Assembly (NCBI RefSeq): GCF_027912495.1
Contig: NZ_CP115463.1
Span: forward strand, 2,193,501 to 2,257,500
DNA: 64,000 nt
DNA from: Caulobacter sp. NIBR1757
Lineage (GTDB): Bacteria > Pseudomonadota > Alphaproteobacteria > Caulobacterales > Caulobacteraceae
Direction: 5' to 3'
The position numbers and the translations under genes were made by a program. This document shows, piece by piece, positions 53,739 through 63,546 of the stretch. The notes under the pieces were generated by a model. The model saw nothing but the letters and a program-made list of their open reading frames with translations, searched no databases and was not told where the DNA came from. Position 1 is the first letter of the stretch. Every line of letters begins with the position of its first letter.

Positions 53739-54727
53739 GCGTCAGAGAGGTCAAGTCGCTGATCGTCGCCGACGGCGAGGACGGCAGCCGCCTGGACCGC
53801 TGGCTGCGGCGCCGCTGGCCGCATCTGGGCCAGATCCAGATCCAGAAGCTGGCCCGCACCGGCCAGCTGCGCGTCGATGGAGCCCGGGCCAAGCCCGAGA
53901 CCCGCCTGGCCGCCGGCCAGATCGTCCGTGTGCCGCCGCTGCCCGACGCCCCGCCGGCCGGCGAGAAGAAGCAGATCAGCTCGCGCGACGCGTCTTATGT
54001 CCGCTCGCTGGTGCTCTATGAGGATGACGAGGTCATCGCCCTGAACAAGCCGGCGGGCCTGGCCGTGCAGGGCGGCACCAAGACGCCGCACCATATCGAC
54101 CGGCTGCTGTCGGCCTGGGGCGAAGGCCTGGAGCGTCCGCGCCTCGTCCACCGCCTCGACCGCGACACCTCCGGCGTCCTGATCCTCGGCAAGAGTCCCG
54201 GCGCGGCGGCCAAGCTGTCGGGCGCCTTCGCGCGGCGCAAGGCCAAGAAGACCTACTGGGCCATCGTCTCGGGCAACCCCAAGCCATCCGAGGGCGTCAT
54301 CGAGCTGCCCCTGATGAAGACCGGCGTCGGCGACCGCGAGCTGGTCGTCGCCGCTGACCCGAAGGATCCGCGGGGCGATCCGGCCGAGACCGAGTACGTC
54401 ACCCTGTCGCGCGCCGCCCACCGCGCCGCCTGGATGGCCCTGCGCCCGCACACCGGCCGCACCCACCAGCTGCGCGCCCACATGCAGGCCATCGGCCATC
54501 CGATCCTCGGCGATCCCAAGTATTCGAACGAGAAGAGCGCCGAGCTCAGCGGCGGCATCAAGCTGCAGCTGCACGCGCGGCGGCTGGTCGTGCCGCATCC
54601 CAGCGGCGGCCTTATCGACGTGACCGCCCCGATCAGCCCCGAGCTGCGGGCCGGCTTCGAGCGCTTCGGCTTCCACGAGTCCGAAATGGACGAAGATCCC
54701 TTTACCTCCCGGAGATCCAAGCGTTGA
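53735..54727 (+). CDS. rluC: RluC-type 23S rRNA pseudouridine synthase
   Basis: A 330-residue RluA/RluC-family enzyme: an S4 domain at residues about 15-75 (SRLDRWLRRRWPHLGQIQIQ), then the synthase domain with the catalytic aspartate in RLVHRLDRDTSGVLILGKSP near residue 145, the PHTGRTHQLRAHMQAIGHPI motif near 235 and GDPKYSNEKS. It isomerises specific uridines of 23S rRNA. The start is a GTG overlapping the crcB stop; the next gene overlaps its stop through TTGA. Confidence 0.94.
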   Translation: MSVREVKSLIVADGEDGSRLDRWLRRRWPHLGQIQIQKLARTGQLRVDGARAKPETRLAAGQIVRVPPLPDAPPAGEKKQISSRDASYVRSLVLYEDDEVIALNKPAGLAVQGGTKTPHHIDRLLSAWGEGLERPRLVHRLDRDTSGVLILGKSPGAAAKLSGAFARRKAKKTYWAIVSGNPKPSEGVIELPLMKTGVGDRELVVAADPKDPRGDPAETEYVTLSRAAHRAAWMALRPHTGRTHQLRAHMQAIGHPILGDPKYSNEKSAELSGGIKLQLHARRLVVPHPSGGLIDVTAPISPELRAGFERFGFHESEMDEDPFTSRRSKR

Positions 54728-56535
54728 GCCCCGATCAGGCCCGTCTGATGGCCACTGTCGAACATCACCTGCAGAACGGCCGCCCGCATGAGGCGCAGGA
54801 CGTTCTGGTCCGCATCGCCGCCGCCATTCCCGATGAGCCGCGCCTCTGGTGGGCGCAGGCGACGCTGGCCCAGATGGCCGGCGACAAGGCCACCGTCGAA
54901 CGGGCCCTGCGCAAGGTGGGCGAACTCGACAGGAAGGGCCCCCTGGCCCCGATGGCGCTGGGCGACTTTCTCTACGAAGAGGGCCGGGGCGAGGACGCCG
55001 CGGCCGCCTGGCGCGAGGCGCACAATCGCGATCCCCGCTACACGGCCGCCACGCTCAGCCTTGGCCAGTACCTGGTCTCGACCGGCGACGCCGCCGGCGC
55101 CATCGCGGTGCTGGACAGGAGCCTCGCCGACGGGCCGGACCCATCCTTCCTGACGGTCCGGGCCAGCGCCCACGGCCTGCGCGGCGACACGGAAGCCGAA
55201 CTGAAAGACTACGAGGCCGCCGTCGTCGCCTCCGGGACCGACCCGCTGTCCCTGCAGAATCTGGCCATGGCCCAGGCCGCGGCTGGGCGTCGGACCGAGG
55301 CCGAGGTGACGATCCGCAAGGCCATCGAGCGCCAGCCGGGGTCGGCCGGGCTGCATCGCACGCTGGGCCTGTATCTGCTGTCTCGCGACGCCTTCGATGA
55401 GGCCCAGGCCGCCTTCGAGGCGGCGCTGACGCAGGATCCGGACGATCCGGGCACGCACCGCGACCTCTCGCAGCTGATCTGGACACGGACCGGGGATGTG
55501 GCCGCCGCCGGCGCTCGACTCGACGCCGCCCTGGCCGGCAAGACCGGCAACGCGGCCGCGCCGCTGCTGGTCGTGAAGGGCCAGCTGCTGGAATACACCG
55601 GCGACACCGAGGGCGCGATCGCCTCCCTGGTTCCCGCCGCCGAGCAGCCGGACGCGCCCAACTATCTGCTGTGCGCGGCGTCGCAGGTGGTGCTGGCGAG
55701 TGATCCGATCCGGGCCGCCCTGCTGGCCGCCCAGGCGGTCAGCCGCGCGCCGATGGACACCTTCGGCCTGGCCACCCTGGCCCAGGCGCAACTGGCCGCC
55801 GGCGACGTCAACGGCGCCGAGGTGACGGCCGAAAAGCTGCGCCGCATCGACCCGCTCGACCAGCACGGCATCGCCCTGCAGGCCACGGCCTGGCGGATGA
55901 AGGACGATTCCCGCTACGCGTCCCTGGCCGATCATGCTTCGCTGGTCCAGGCCGTCGTGATCGAGACCCCGGCGGGCTGGTCTAGCCTGGAGGCCTTCCT
56001 CGCCGACCTGGCCAAGGCGCTGGACGCGGTGCATCAGGCCAAGGCCCATCCGATCGGCCAGACTCTGCGCGGCGGCACCCAGTCCAAGGGCCGGCTGGAC
56101 CAGAGTGACGATCCGGTCATCCAGGCGTTCTTCAAGGCGATTGATGCGCCGATCCGCGCTTACATCGCGGGGCTGGGCGACGGCGACGATCCGATGCGCG
56201 GACGTCCGCACAGCGACGGCTACCGGTATACCGGCAGTTGGTCGGTGCGGCTGGCGCCGGGCGGGCGGCATGTCGATCACCTGCATCCCGGCGGCTGGAT
56301 TTCCTCGGCCTTTTACGTCGCCCTGCCGCCCAGCGTGCGGGCCGAGGGCAACGAAGGCTCCCTGCGCTTCGGCCATCCCGGCACGCCGACCAAGCCGCCG
56401 CTGGAAGCGGAATACCGCGTCAAACCGCAGCCGGGGATGCTGGTGCTGTTCCCCAGCTTCATGTGGCACGGCACCGAGCTGTTCGGCGGCGACGAGCCCC
56501 GGCTGACGATCGCCTTCGACGTGGTCCCGGCCTAG
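54724..56535 (+). CDS. TPR protein with C-terminal 2-oxoglutarate/Fe(II) oxygenase domain
   Basis: A 603-residue protein. Residues about 1-390 are tetratricopeptide-like helical repeats (for example ATLSLGQYLVSTGDAAGAIA, GLYLLSRDAFDEAQAAFEAA). About 410-600 is a 2OG-Fe(II) dioxygenase of the putative-2OG/PF13759 type: HVDHLHPGGWISSAFYVALP gives HxH, then GSLRFG, FPSFMWHGTELF gives the distal histidine and RLTIAFDVV the arginine for 2-oxoglutarate. The start is a TTG within the rluC stop (TTGA) with GGAG nine bases upstream. The substrate is unknown; the TPR part may bind it or a partner. Confidence 0.8.
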   Translation: MSPDQARLMATVEHHLQNGRPHEAQDVLVRIAAAIPDEPRLWWAQATLAQMAGDKATVERALRKVGELDRKGPLAPMALGDFLYEEGRGEDAAAAWREAHNRDPRYTAATLSLGQYLVSTGDAAGAIAVLDRSLADGPDPSFLTVRASAHGLRGDTEAELKDYEAAVVASGTDPLSLQNLAMAQAAAGRRTEAEVTIRKAIERQPGSAGLHRTLGLYLLSRDAFDEAQAAFEAALTQDPDDPGTHRDLSQLIWTRTGDVAAAGARLDAALAGKTGNAAAPLLVVKGQLLEYTGDTEGAIASLVPAAEQPDAPNYLLCAASQVVLASDPIRAALLAAQAVSRAPMDTFGLATLAQAQLAAGDVNGAEVTAEKLRRIDPLDQHGIALQATAWRMKDDSRYASLADHASLVQAVVIETPAGWSSLEAFLADLAKALDAVHQAKAHPIGQTLRGGTQSKGRLDQSDDPVIQAFFKAIDAPIRAYIAGLGDGDDPMRGRPHSDGYRYTGSWSVRLAPGGRHVDHLHPGGWISSAFYVALPPSVRAEGNEGSLRFGHPGTPTKPPLEAEYRVKPQPGMLVLFPSFMWHGTELFGGDEPRLTIAFDVVPA

Positions 56536-57758
56536 ACGAGCCCCAGCACCGGCGCGACGCCGGCGCTGTCCGGAAAGACCGCCGTGTCGAGGGCGCGGCG
56601 GTCGAGGCCCATGTGCTCGGCCAGCAGGCCCTTGAACAGGGCGCGGCTGTCGACCGTGGGCCGGGTGTCACGACCTTCGTACAGGGCGTTTTCCTTCAGG
56701 GTCGGCCAGTCGCCGACGATGCCGCCCTTTTTCAGGCCGCCGCTCAGCAGGATGGCGGTCGAGCCGGTGCCGTGGTCGGTGCCGCCGGTGCCGTTAATGC
56801 GGGCTGTGCGGCCGAACTCGGTGGCGAAGACCACGACGGTCTTGCTCCACTGGTCGCCAAGCCCCTCGCGCAGACCTTCGGCCAGACTGTCGAGATAGGA
56901 GAGACGGTTGGCCAGCTGGCCGGTGGCCGCGCCCTGGTTGGCGTGGGTGTCGAAGCCCTCGGCCGACAGGGCCACTAGCTGCGGTCCGTCGGGCTGGGTC
57001 ATGAAGCCGGCGATGGTCTGGCCGATGCGCTTGGCCGAGGCCTGGCCTTGGCGCTGCAGGCCGGCCAGGCCGCCGCCTTCATAGCCGGAGGCCGGGCCCT
57101 TGCTCATGCCGGTCAGGGCCGTCTTGGCCATGGCTTCGGTCTCCAGACCCTGCGCGAAGGCGGGACCCAGCAGCGGATCACCCGCGTAGAGGTCCATCAG
57201 CAGGCCGGGCAGGCGCGGGCTCTTCTCGTTGGCGCGGCCGGGCGACCAGGCGCCGGTCTGCACCGGGCCGCGCAGGATCAGCGGCGAGGTGGCGCCGACC
57301 GACAGGGCCTGCACCTTGCTGTCGCCCATGGCGGTCAGGGCCCGGTTCAGCCAGCCGCTGTCGGTGGCGTAGACGCCGGCGGCGCCGGTCTCCAGCACGT
57401 CCTGGGCCTCGAAGTGGCTGCGGGCCCGGTCGGGGCTGGCCATGGCCGGCACGATGCGGGCCTCACCCTGTTTGGCCATCGCATGGATGGCGGCCAGCGA
57501 AGGGTGCAGGGCGAAGGTTCCATCGAGGCGCAGGGCGGCGTCAGGGGCGATGGCGATGCCCTTGCGCAGGCCGGCATAGTCGGGATCGCCGATCGGCGGC
57601 GAGACGCTGAGGCCGTCCATGCCGCCCCGGCAGACGACGACGACCAGCTTGCGGCCGCCAAGGCCTGCGTCGGCAAAGGCGCTGCGGCCCATGAAGGCGA
57701 CCGACAGGCCGGCCCCGGCGGCCAGCAAGGATCGGCGGGAAATGAGGGAAACGGTCAT
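56532..57758 (-). CDS. DUF1501 exported protein (Tat-type signal)
   Basis: A 408-residue protein of the DUF1501/sulfatase-like group. Residues 1-30 contain a twin-arginine-type start (SLISRRSLLAAGAGLSVAFM). Typical motifs are KLVVVVCRGGMDGLSVSPPI near 44, LSAEGFDTHANQGAATGQLA, VVVFATEFGRTARINGTGGT then DHGTGSTAILLSGGL, the alkaline-phosphatase-superfamily core. It overlaps the upstream DUF1800 gene by 4 bp (ATGA); the two families are usually paired. Reaction unknown. Confidence 0.88.
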   Translation of the reverse strand: MTVSLISRRSLLAAGAGLSVAFMGRSAFADAGLGGRKLVVVVCRGGMDGLSVSPPIGDPDYAGLRKGIAIAPDAALRLDGTFALHPSLAAIHAMAKQGEARIVPAMASPDRARSHFEAQDVLETGAAGVYATDSGWLNRALTAMGDSKVQALSVGATSPLILRGPVQTGAWSPGRANEKSPRLPGLLMDLYAGDPLLGPAFAQGLETEAMAKTALTGMSKGPASGYEGGGLAGLQRQGQASAKRIGQTIAGFMTQPDGPQLVALSAEGFDTHANQGAATGQLANRLSYLDSLAEGLREGLGDQWSKTVVVFATEFGRTARINGTGGTDHGTGSTAILLSGGLKKGGIVGDWPTLKENALYEGRDTRPTVDSRALFKGLLAEHMGLDRRALDTAVFPDSAGVAPVLGLV

Positions 57759-59179
57759 CGGCGCTGGAACTCCGGGCACATAAGCAACAGGGAAAGCGCT
57801 TCGGGCCGCGACTCGGCCCGGGCCACGGCCTTGCCGGTGCGCTCGCCGAGGCGCGCGCCGAGACCGGAACGGGCCAGGGCGTCGGGATCGCGCTCGGGCG
57901 CGGTCACGGCCGAGAAAGCCTCGGCCCAGGCCATGCGCTTGATCAGGGCGTCGGGCGTCGCCCAGTAGGCGCCCTCGTCGGGCCAGCCCTTGGGGGAGGG
58001 CGGCGAATAGGCCTTCATCCCCAGGCCATTGAGGGTCGGCGCGATCTGCTCGATCGCCCCCGGCTGGCCGCCGATCAGGCGATAGCCGGAGATGACGAAC
58101 TCGTACGGCGTCTTGAACTTCCGCGGCTCGGCCGCCCAGGCGTGCGGCGAGGCGATCAGGGCCCTGGCCACCTCGCCCAGATGCCCGCCGGTCGCCAGCC
58201 AGGTCTTCTCCAGATCGGCGACCAGTTCCGGCGGCGGAACGTCGGCGACGAAGTGGCGGGCGATCTTTGTGCAGACGAAGCGGGCGGTCTTCGGATTCGC
58301 CGCCAGGTCCTTCATCACCGCGGCGGCCTGATCGACCCCGCGGTCGTCGTAGCGCCTGCCCATCACCGTCCGGTCGCCGGGCTCATGGGCGTATTCGCGG
58401 AACACGAACTTGCCGAACTTCTCCGGCTCCCGCTGGTTGCCGACGCTCCAGCCGGTCATGCAGCGGGCGAACTCGGTGACGTCGGCCTGGGTATAGCCGC
58501 CATCGACGCCGACGGTGTGCAGTTCGAGGATCTCGCGGGCCAGGTTCTCGTTCAGGCCGCCACCCCGGTTGCGCGGGTTGGGCCGCTTCTGCAGGGCCAT
58601 GCCGATGCGGCTGTTGGGCCCCGTCGATTGCGCCTGGTCCAGATAGAGCAGCATGGCCGGATGGGCGCTGGAGGCGATCAGCAGGTCCTCGAACCGGCCG
58701 AACACCCGGGGCCGGATCGCCTCGGCCTCGAACGGGCCGACGGTGACGGCGGTGATCAGCTTCACGCCGGAGACGGTGAAGTGGTTGCACCAGAACATCG
58801 CCCAGCGCTCGCGGAAGGCGGCGTCGGTGTTGGCCGCCGTCCGGGCCCGGGCCAGGAAATCCTCGGCGGCGCCCTCGCGGATCATCCGGCCGGCCATCTG
58901 CACCGGGTCGCGGTCGGGCGGCGTTTCGCCCTTCTTCATGGCCTCGGCCGAGTCCTGCCGCAGGTCGCGGCGGTCGGCGCGGAAGTTGCGGAATTCGGCG
59001 ATGCGCCCGGCGCTCAGCTCATAGTCGGCGAGGCCGCCGTCGGCGCCGCGGCCGACGATCTGCCGCGCCAGCCAGCCTTGCGGATCCGAGCGCGCCTCAT
59101 CGATCTCGCCGGGCCTTGCGCCGAGGCCGAACCGTGTGGCGGCGATCGACGCCATCAGGTCTCTGGTAGGCAGGGCCAA
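57755..59179 (-). CDS. DUF1800 family protein
   Basis: A 474-residue, mainly helical protein of the DUF1800 family: MASIAATRFGLGARPGEIDE, RWAMFWCNHFTVSGVK near residue 130, LNENLAREILELHTVGVDGG then YTQADVTEFARCMTGWSVGN, and TARFVCTKIARHFVADVPPP. I start at a TTG (59179) because GGGAGAG lies five bases upstream; the ATG eight codons later (59155) has no such site. It is always found with DUF1501 proteins, here overlapping by ATGA. Function unknown. Confidence 0.87.
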   Translation of the reverse strand: MALPTRDLMASIAATRFGLGARPGEIDEARSDPQGWLARQIVGRGADGGLADYELSAGRIAEFRNFRADRRDLRQDSAEAMKKGETPPDRDPVQMAGRMIREGAAEDFLARARTAANTDAAFRERWAMFWCNHFTVSGVKLITAVTVGPFEAEAIRPRVFGRFEDLLIASSAHPAMLLYLDQAQSTGPNSRIGMALQKRPNPRNRGGGLNENLAREILELHTVGVDGGYTQADVTEFARCMTGWSVGNQREPEKFGKFVFREYAHEPGDRTVMGRRYDDRGVDQAAAVMKDLAANPKTARFVCTKIARHFVADVPPPELVADLEKTWLATGGHLGEVARALIASPHAWAAEPRKFKTPYEFVISGYRLIGGQPGAIEQIAPTLNGLGMKAYSPPSPKGWPDEGAYWATPDALIKRMAWAEAFSAVTAPERDPDALARSGLGARLGERTGKAVARAESRPEALSLLLMCPEFQRR

Positions 59180-59264
59180 GGCTACTCTCCCTTGCAACGG
59201 ACGCCGGCTTGCCCCACTTCCACGCCCGCGCGGCCCGCTTCCGTCGCGAGCCTGGAAAGAAGAG

Positions 59265-59993
59265 ATGGCGCTCAAAGGTCCGGACGACACCGTGCAGACG
59301 GCGCGGCGGTTCTACAAGGCCGTGACGGTCGAGCCCGTCGATGGCGGCTATGCCGTCAAGCTGGATGGCCGCGCGCCAAAGAGCCCCGGCGGCCTGCCGC
59401 TGATCGTTCCGACAGAGGCGCTGGGCGCCCTCGTCGCCGGCGAGTGGGACAGCCAGAAGGAGTTCATCCTGATGGCCCAGATGCCAGCCACCCGGCTGGC
59501 CTTCACCGCCATTGAAAAGACGGCGCCGTCGCGCGCCGCCCTGGCCGATGAGTTCGCCCGCTACGCCGGCAGCGACGCCCTCTGCTACTTCGCCGACCAG
59601 CCCAGTGACCTGATCGCCCGCCAGACAGCGGCCTGGGAGCCGGTGCTGCAGTGGGCGGAGGCCGAACACAACCTCGCCTTCGAACGCGCCGCCGGGGTGA
59701 TTCACCGGCCGCAGCCGGTGACGACTCTGGAGCAGGCGAGGGCGCTGGCCCTGGCTATGGACGACTTCAGCCTCATCGCCCTGCTCAGCGCCACCAGCCT
59801 GTTCGGCTCGGCCCTGCTGGCCCTGGCCGTCCAGCTCGGCCGCCTGACCGGCGAGGAAGCCCACCACCTGGCCCGCGTCGACGAGGCCTTCCAGGAGGAG
59901 CGCTGGGGAATCGACGAGGAAGCCGCCGACCGCACCGCCAATCGTCTGGCTGAGGCCCGCATGCTGGGCGCCTGGTTCGAGGCGCTACGGTGA
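59265..59993 (+). CDS. ATP12 family F1-ATPase assembly chaperone
   Basis: A 242-residue ATP12 chaperone that in mitochondria binds the F1 alpha subunit during assembly. Motifs: RRFYKAVTVEPVDGGYAVKL then DGRAPKSPGG, LVAGEWDSQKEFILMAQMPA, TRLAFTAIEK, and the helical domain with YFADQPSDLIARQTAAWEPV and DDFSLIALLSATSLFGSALL. Alphaproteobacteria carry this gene as the ancestor of the mitochondrial one. The start ATG at 59265 follows GGAAAGAAGAG. It is divergent from the DUF1800 gene and precedes pccB by 71 bp. Confidence 0.92.
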   Translation: MALKGPDDTVQTARRFYKAVTVEPVDGGYAVKLDGRAPKSPGGLPLIVPTEALGALVAGEWDSQKEFILMAQMPATRLAFTAIEKTAPSRAALADEFARYAGSDALCYFADQPSDLIARQTAAWEPVLQWAEAEHNLAFERAAGVIHRPQPVTTLEQARALALAMDDFSLIALLSATSLFGSALLALAVQLGRLTGEEAHHLARVDEAFQEERWGIDEEAADRTANRLAEARMLGAWFEALR

Positions 59994-60064
59994 CCTAGCG
60001 GGACGCTTGCGCCGCCCTCATCCGCGCTTTAACCCGTGCGCAGATCATTGAGTGGAGCAGGCGC

Positions 60065-61593
<1,529 letters not shown>

Positions 61594-61597
<4 letters not shown>

Positions 61598-62412
61598 CCG
61601 GGCGGAGATGCGCTTTCGAGCTCATCAACGATCTCCAAGGCCAGAAGCTCAATAGTGTTTATCGCTTTGATCAACTGAATTCGAACCGCTGCTCGCTCCT
61701 CCTCGCCGACGACGTAAGACTGTACGTTGCGGAGCGCGAGCAGTTCGTGGTTATACTTCAGTCCCTGGCCAGCCTGCGCATAAGCCTCTTCGATCAGTAA
61801 GGCGCCAACCTTGGCGAAGGCCGCATCAAGGCTGGGTGACCTCGTGTTGTAGATCGTGACAGTCCGCAGCTCGCCTTCACACATGAAGCCGGCTTCTGGT
61901 CGTACCCGTACCGCGAAGAGGCGATTTGGGCTTATCCAGAGCAGCGATTTGAGTTTGTGCGCTCCCTTCGCCCCCGAGCTCCGCAACCAGCGCCAAAATC
62001 TAACCAAGCCAAAGAGCGTATCTCGGCGCTCGTAGTCATTCTTGATCTTCTTTGCTTTGTCCCGAAGCGTGCCTAGTGAAGCACCATCGACCAAGGCGGT
62101 GGATGCCGAGTTTCGAAGATAGCGATAGCGATCGTAGCCGCGGCCTGCGGCCTCCTCGATGCGCTTGCGGACTTCCTGCTTCGCTTCGTCGATCGAGAGC
62201 ATGGAGATTTTTAGAAACGTCGAAGGCGTCAGCCTGAAGAGTGGCTCCCGAAACAACGGAAACTGGCCGCCGATCTCGGTCTTGGCCGCATTGCGTCTAC
62301 TAAGGACCTGATCGAGGCTCGCTCCCAGCGCTTCCACGTTGACGAGCGGAGGGGTTGAGATTTGTTCCGAATCCGTTGAATTACGGACTGGCAATCTGTC
62401 TGGATTCTGCAT
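61594..62412 (-). CDS. Hypothetical protein in a lower-GC patch
   Basis: A 272-residue protein (275 if a GTG at 62421 is used). It is largely helical and charged, with [20 protein letters not shown] and [20 protein letters not shown], and the C-terminal half reads YIYN-like ([31 protein letters not shown]). No membrane segment or known domain. The codons are visibly more A/T rich at third positions than neighbours, suggesting recent acquisition. It lies next to a toxin-antitoxin module. Its stop overlaps that of pccB in CTAG. A defence or TA-linked role is possible but only speculative. Confidence 0.5.
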
Positions 62413-62528
62413 GAGGCCCACATCGGCTGTTGAGGACTCATGAAGTCCGCTGATTTGTGCGATTCGGACCAGATAAAAGCGTTCTCTTTTTGTTCACAAT
62501 GTGGTGAGCGGCATGCAAGGCGGCAGCG

Positions 62529-62792
62529 TCAGTAGTGATAGCGACACTGCACGATTTCGAGCTGCTGCTCCTCACCCGTCCCCACCACGCGGTAGACCAA
62601 CCGGTGCTCATCATCGATCCGGCGTGACCACCAGCCGGCCAGTTCGCCCTTCAACGGTTCGGGTTTAGCCAGGCCCTCGAACGGCGACCGCAGGGTGTCG
62701 CGGATCAGCTTGTTGATCCGCTTCATCATCCGCTTGTCGTCCTGCCAGCTGAGATAGTCCTCCCAGCCTTGTTCGAGCTAAGCCAGCTTCAA
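62529..62792 (-). pseudogene. yoeB: YoeB toxin gene interrupted by an amber codon at codon 5
   Basis: From a TTG that overlaps the yefM stop (62792), the frame reads M-K-L-A, a TAG stop (complement of 62778-62780), then LEQGWEDYLSWQDDKRMMKR through RSPFEGLAKPEPLKGELAGW, WSRRIDDEHRLVYRV and ending QCRYHY. That is a complete YoeB mRNA nuclease except for the stop, where homologues such as the MKLTW type have tryptophan; one TGG-to-TAG change explains it. The catalytic tail (RRIDDEHRLVY and C-RYHY) is intact. Only a short internal start at MMKRINK could restart, removing the first helix. So the toxin is probably off unless the stop is suppressed or is a sequencing error. Confidence 0.7.
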
Positions 62793-63058
62793 GGCTCGAT
62801 CAACTCACGTTCGACCGCTTCGCCGCGCTCGGCGGCGGCCTTGGCGGCGCGCAGGCGCTCGGCGTTGGCGGAGGACGAGGTCAGGTATTCTGTCTCGTTG
62901 AGCGCGTTCCAGGTGGACAGCGAGATCATCACCACCGGCTCAGCCTTGCGGCGGCTGATCACCGTCGGCATGTGGGTTTCGGTCACCTGGTCCATGACCG
63001 ACTTCAGGTTGGCGCGGGCTTCCGAGAAGGTGGTGACGTTGACGGCGGCGCTCTTCAT
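62789..63058 (-). CDS. yefM: YefM/Phd family antitoxin
   Basis: An 89-residue antitoxin and repressor: VTTFSEARANLKSVMDQVTE at the DNA-binding N-terminus, then MPTVISRRKAEPVVMISLST and WNALNETEYLTSS, the hallmark of YefM, followed by a flexible tail (ERLRAAKAAAERGEAVEREL) that binds YoeB. It precedes the broken yoeB with a 4-bp overlap. TGTACA-type sites lie directly upstream of its start, matching YefM operators. Confidence 0.9.
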   Translation of the reverse strand: MKSAAVNVTTFSEARANLKSVMDQVTETHMPTVISRRKAEPVVMISLSTWNALNETEYLTSSSANAERLRAAKAAAERGEAVERELIEP

Positions 63059-63068
63059 GCTGCAATCA

Positions 63069-63086
63069 TGTACGTAATTGTGTACA
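63069..63086. promoter_or_regulatory. Likely YefM operator with TGTAC half-sites
   Basis: TGTACG (63069-63074) and TGTACA (63081-63086) are spaced 12 bp apart, one helical turn, in an AT-rich stretch 10-28 bp upstream of yefM and before the divergent small ORF. The TGTACA core is that of the YefM-YoeB operators in enterobacteria. Binding here is inferred. Confidence 0.55.
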
Positions 63087-63116
63087 AGTGCAATCGGGCA
63101 TCTTGTGAGGTCGGGG

Positions 63117-63263
63117 ATGGCGTTCGATATCGAGGATCAGGCGACAATCGATCTGGCGCAGGCTCTCGCGGCGCGGGAAGGCTTGCCCGTCGAGGAAGTG
63201 ATAATGTTGGCGTTGAAGCAGTGGGCGGAGAAGGCGCAGCCGCCTAGCTCCCACCCGCCATAA
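63117..63263 (+). CDS. Small orphan antitoxin-like protein (VapB/Rv0623-like)
   Basis: A 48-residue ORF beginning MAFDIEDQATIDLAQALAAR, then EGLPVEEVIMLALKQWAEKA. The pattern of strand, helix, glycine, helix resembles the short transcription-factor domain at the N-terminus of VapB-type antitoxins (PF07704-like). No toxin gene follows: the next frame is the convergent FliN-like gene, overlapping its end by 20 bp. An in-frame TTG 13 codons earlier is less likely. Possibly an antitoxin remnant that has lost its PIN-domain toxin. Confidence 0.45.
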   Translation: MAFDIEDQATIDLAQALAAREGLPVEEVIMLALKQWAEKAQPPSSHPP

Positions 63264-63495
63264 AGTCATACACATCCGCCGCCCGCGTCACCGCGATGCT
63301 GATCTTGTCGTCGTTGATCTGGATTTCGCCCCGGGCGACCGGGTGGTTGTTGGCCAGGATCCAGACCTCGTCGGTGGCCTTGGCGTCCAGGGGGATGACC
63401 GCGCCGCGGCCCATGCGCAGGAGCTGGGCCATGGGGAGCTGCGAGCGGCCCAGGACCACGGAAATCTCGACGTTGACCGACTTGACCTGGCTCAC
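63244..63495 (-). CDS. FliN/FliM C-terminal (SpoA) domain protein
   Basis: An 83-residue protein consisting of a single SpoA domain: VKSVNVEISVVLGRSQLPMA, QLLRMGRGAVIPLDAKATDE, VWILANNHPVARGEIQIND and ISIAVTRAADV. These match FliN of the flagellar switch C-ring; FliN proteins are usually longer (100-140 residues), so this is a minimal version or a stand-alone paralogue. The start is a GTG (63495) chosen because the domain begins right after it. No other flagellar gene is in the window, and lipB lies divergently upstream. Confidence 0.75.
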   Translation of the reverse strand: MSQVKSVNVEISVVLGRSQLPMAQLLRMGRGAVIPLDAKATDEVWILANNHPVARGEIQINDDKISIAVTRAADVYDFMAGGS

Positions 63496-63546
63496 TGAGC
63501 ACCAACCCCTCGCGCAAACATCGCGCAGGCCCCACATTGGCCCGAC

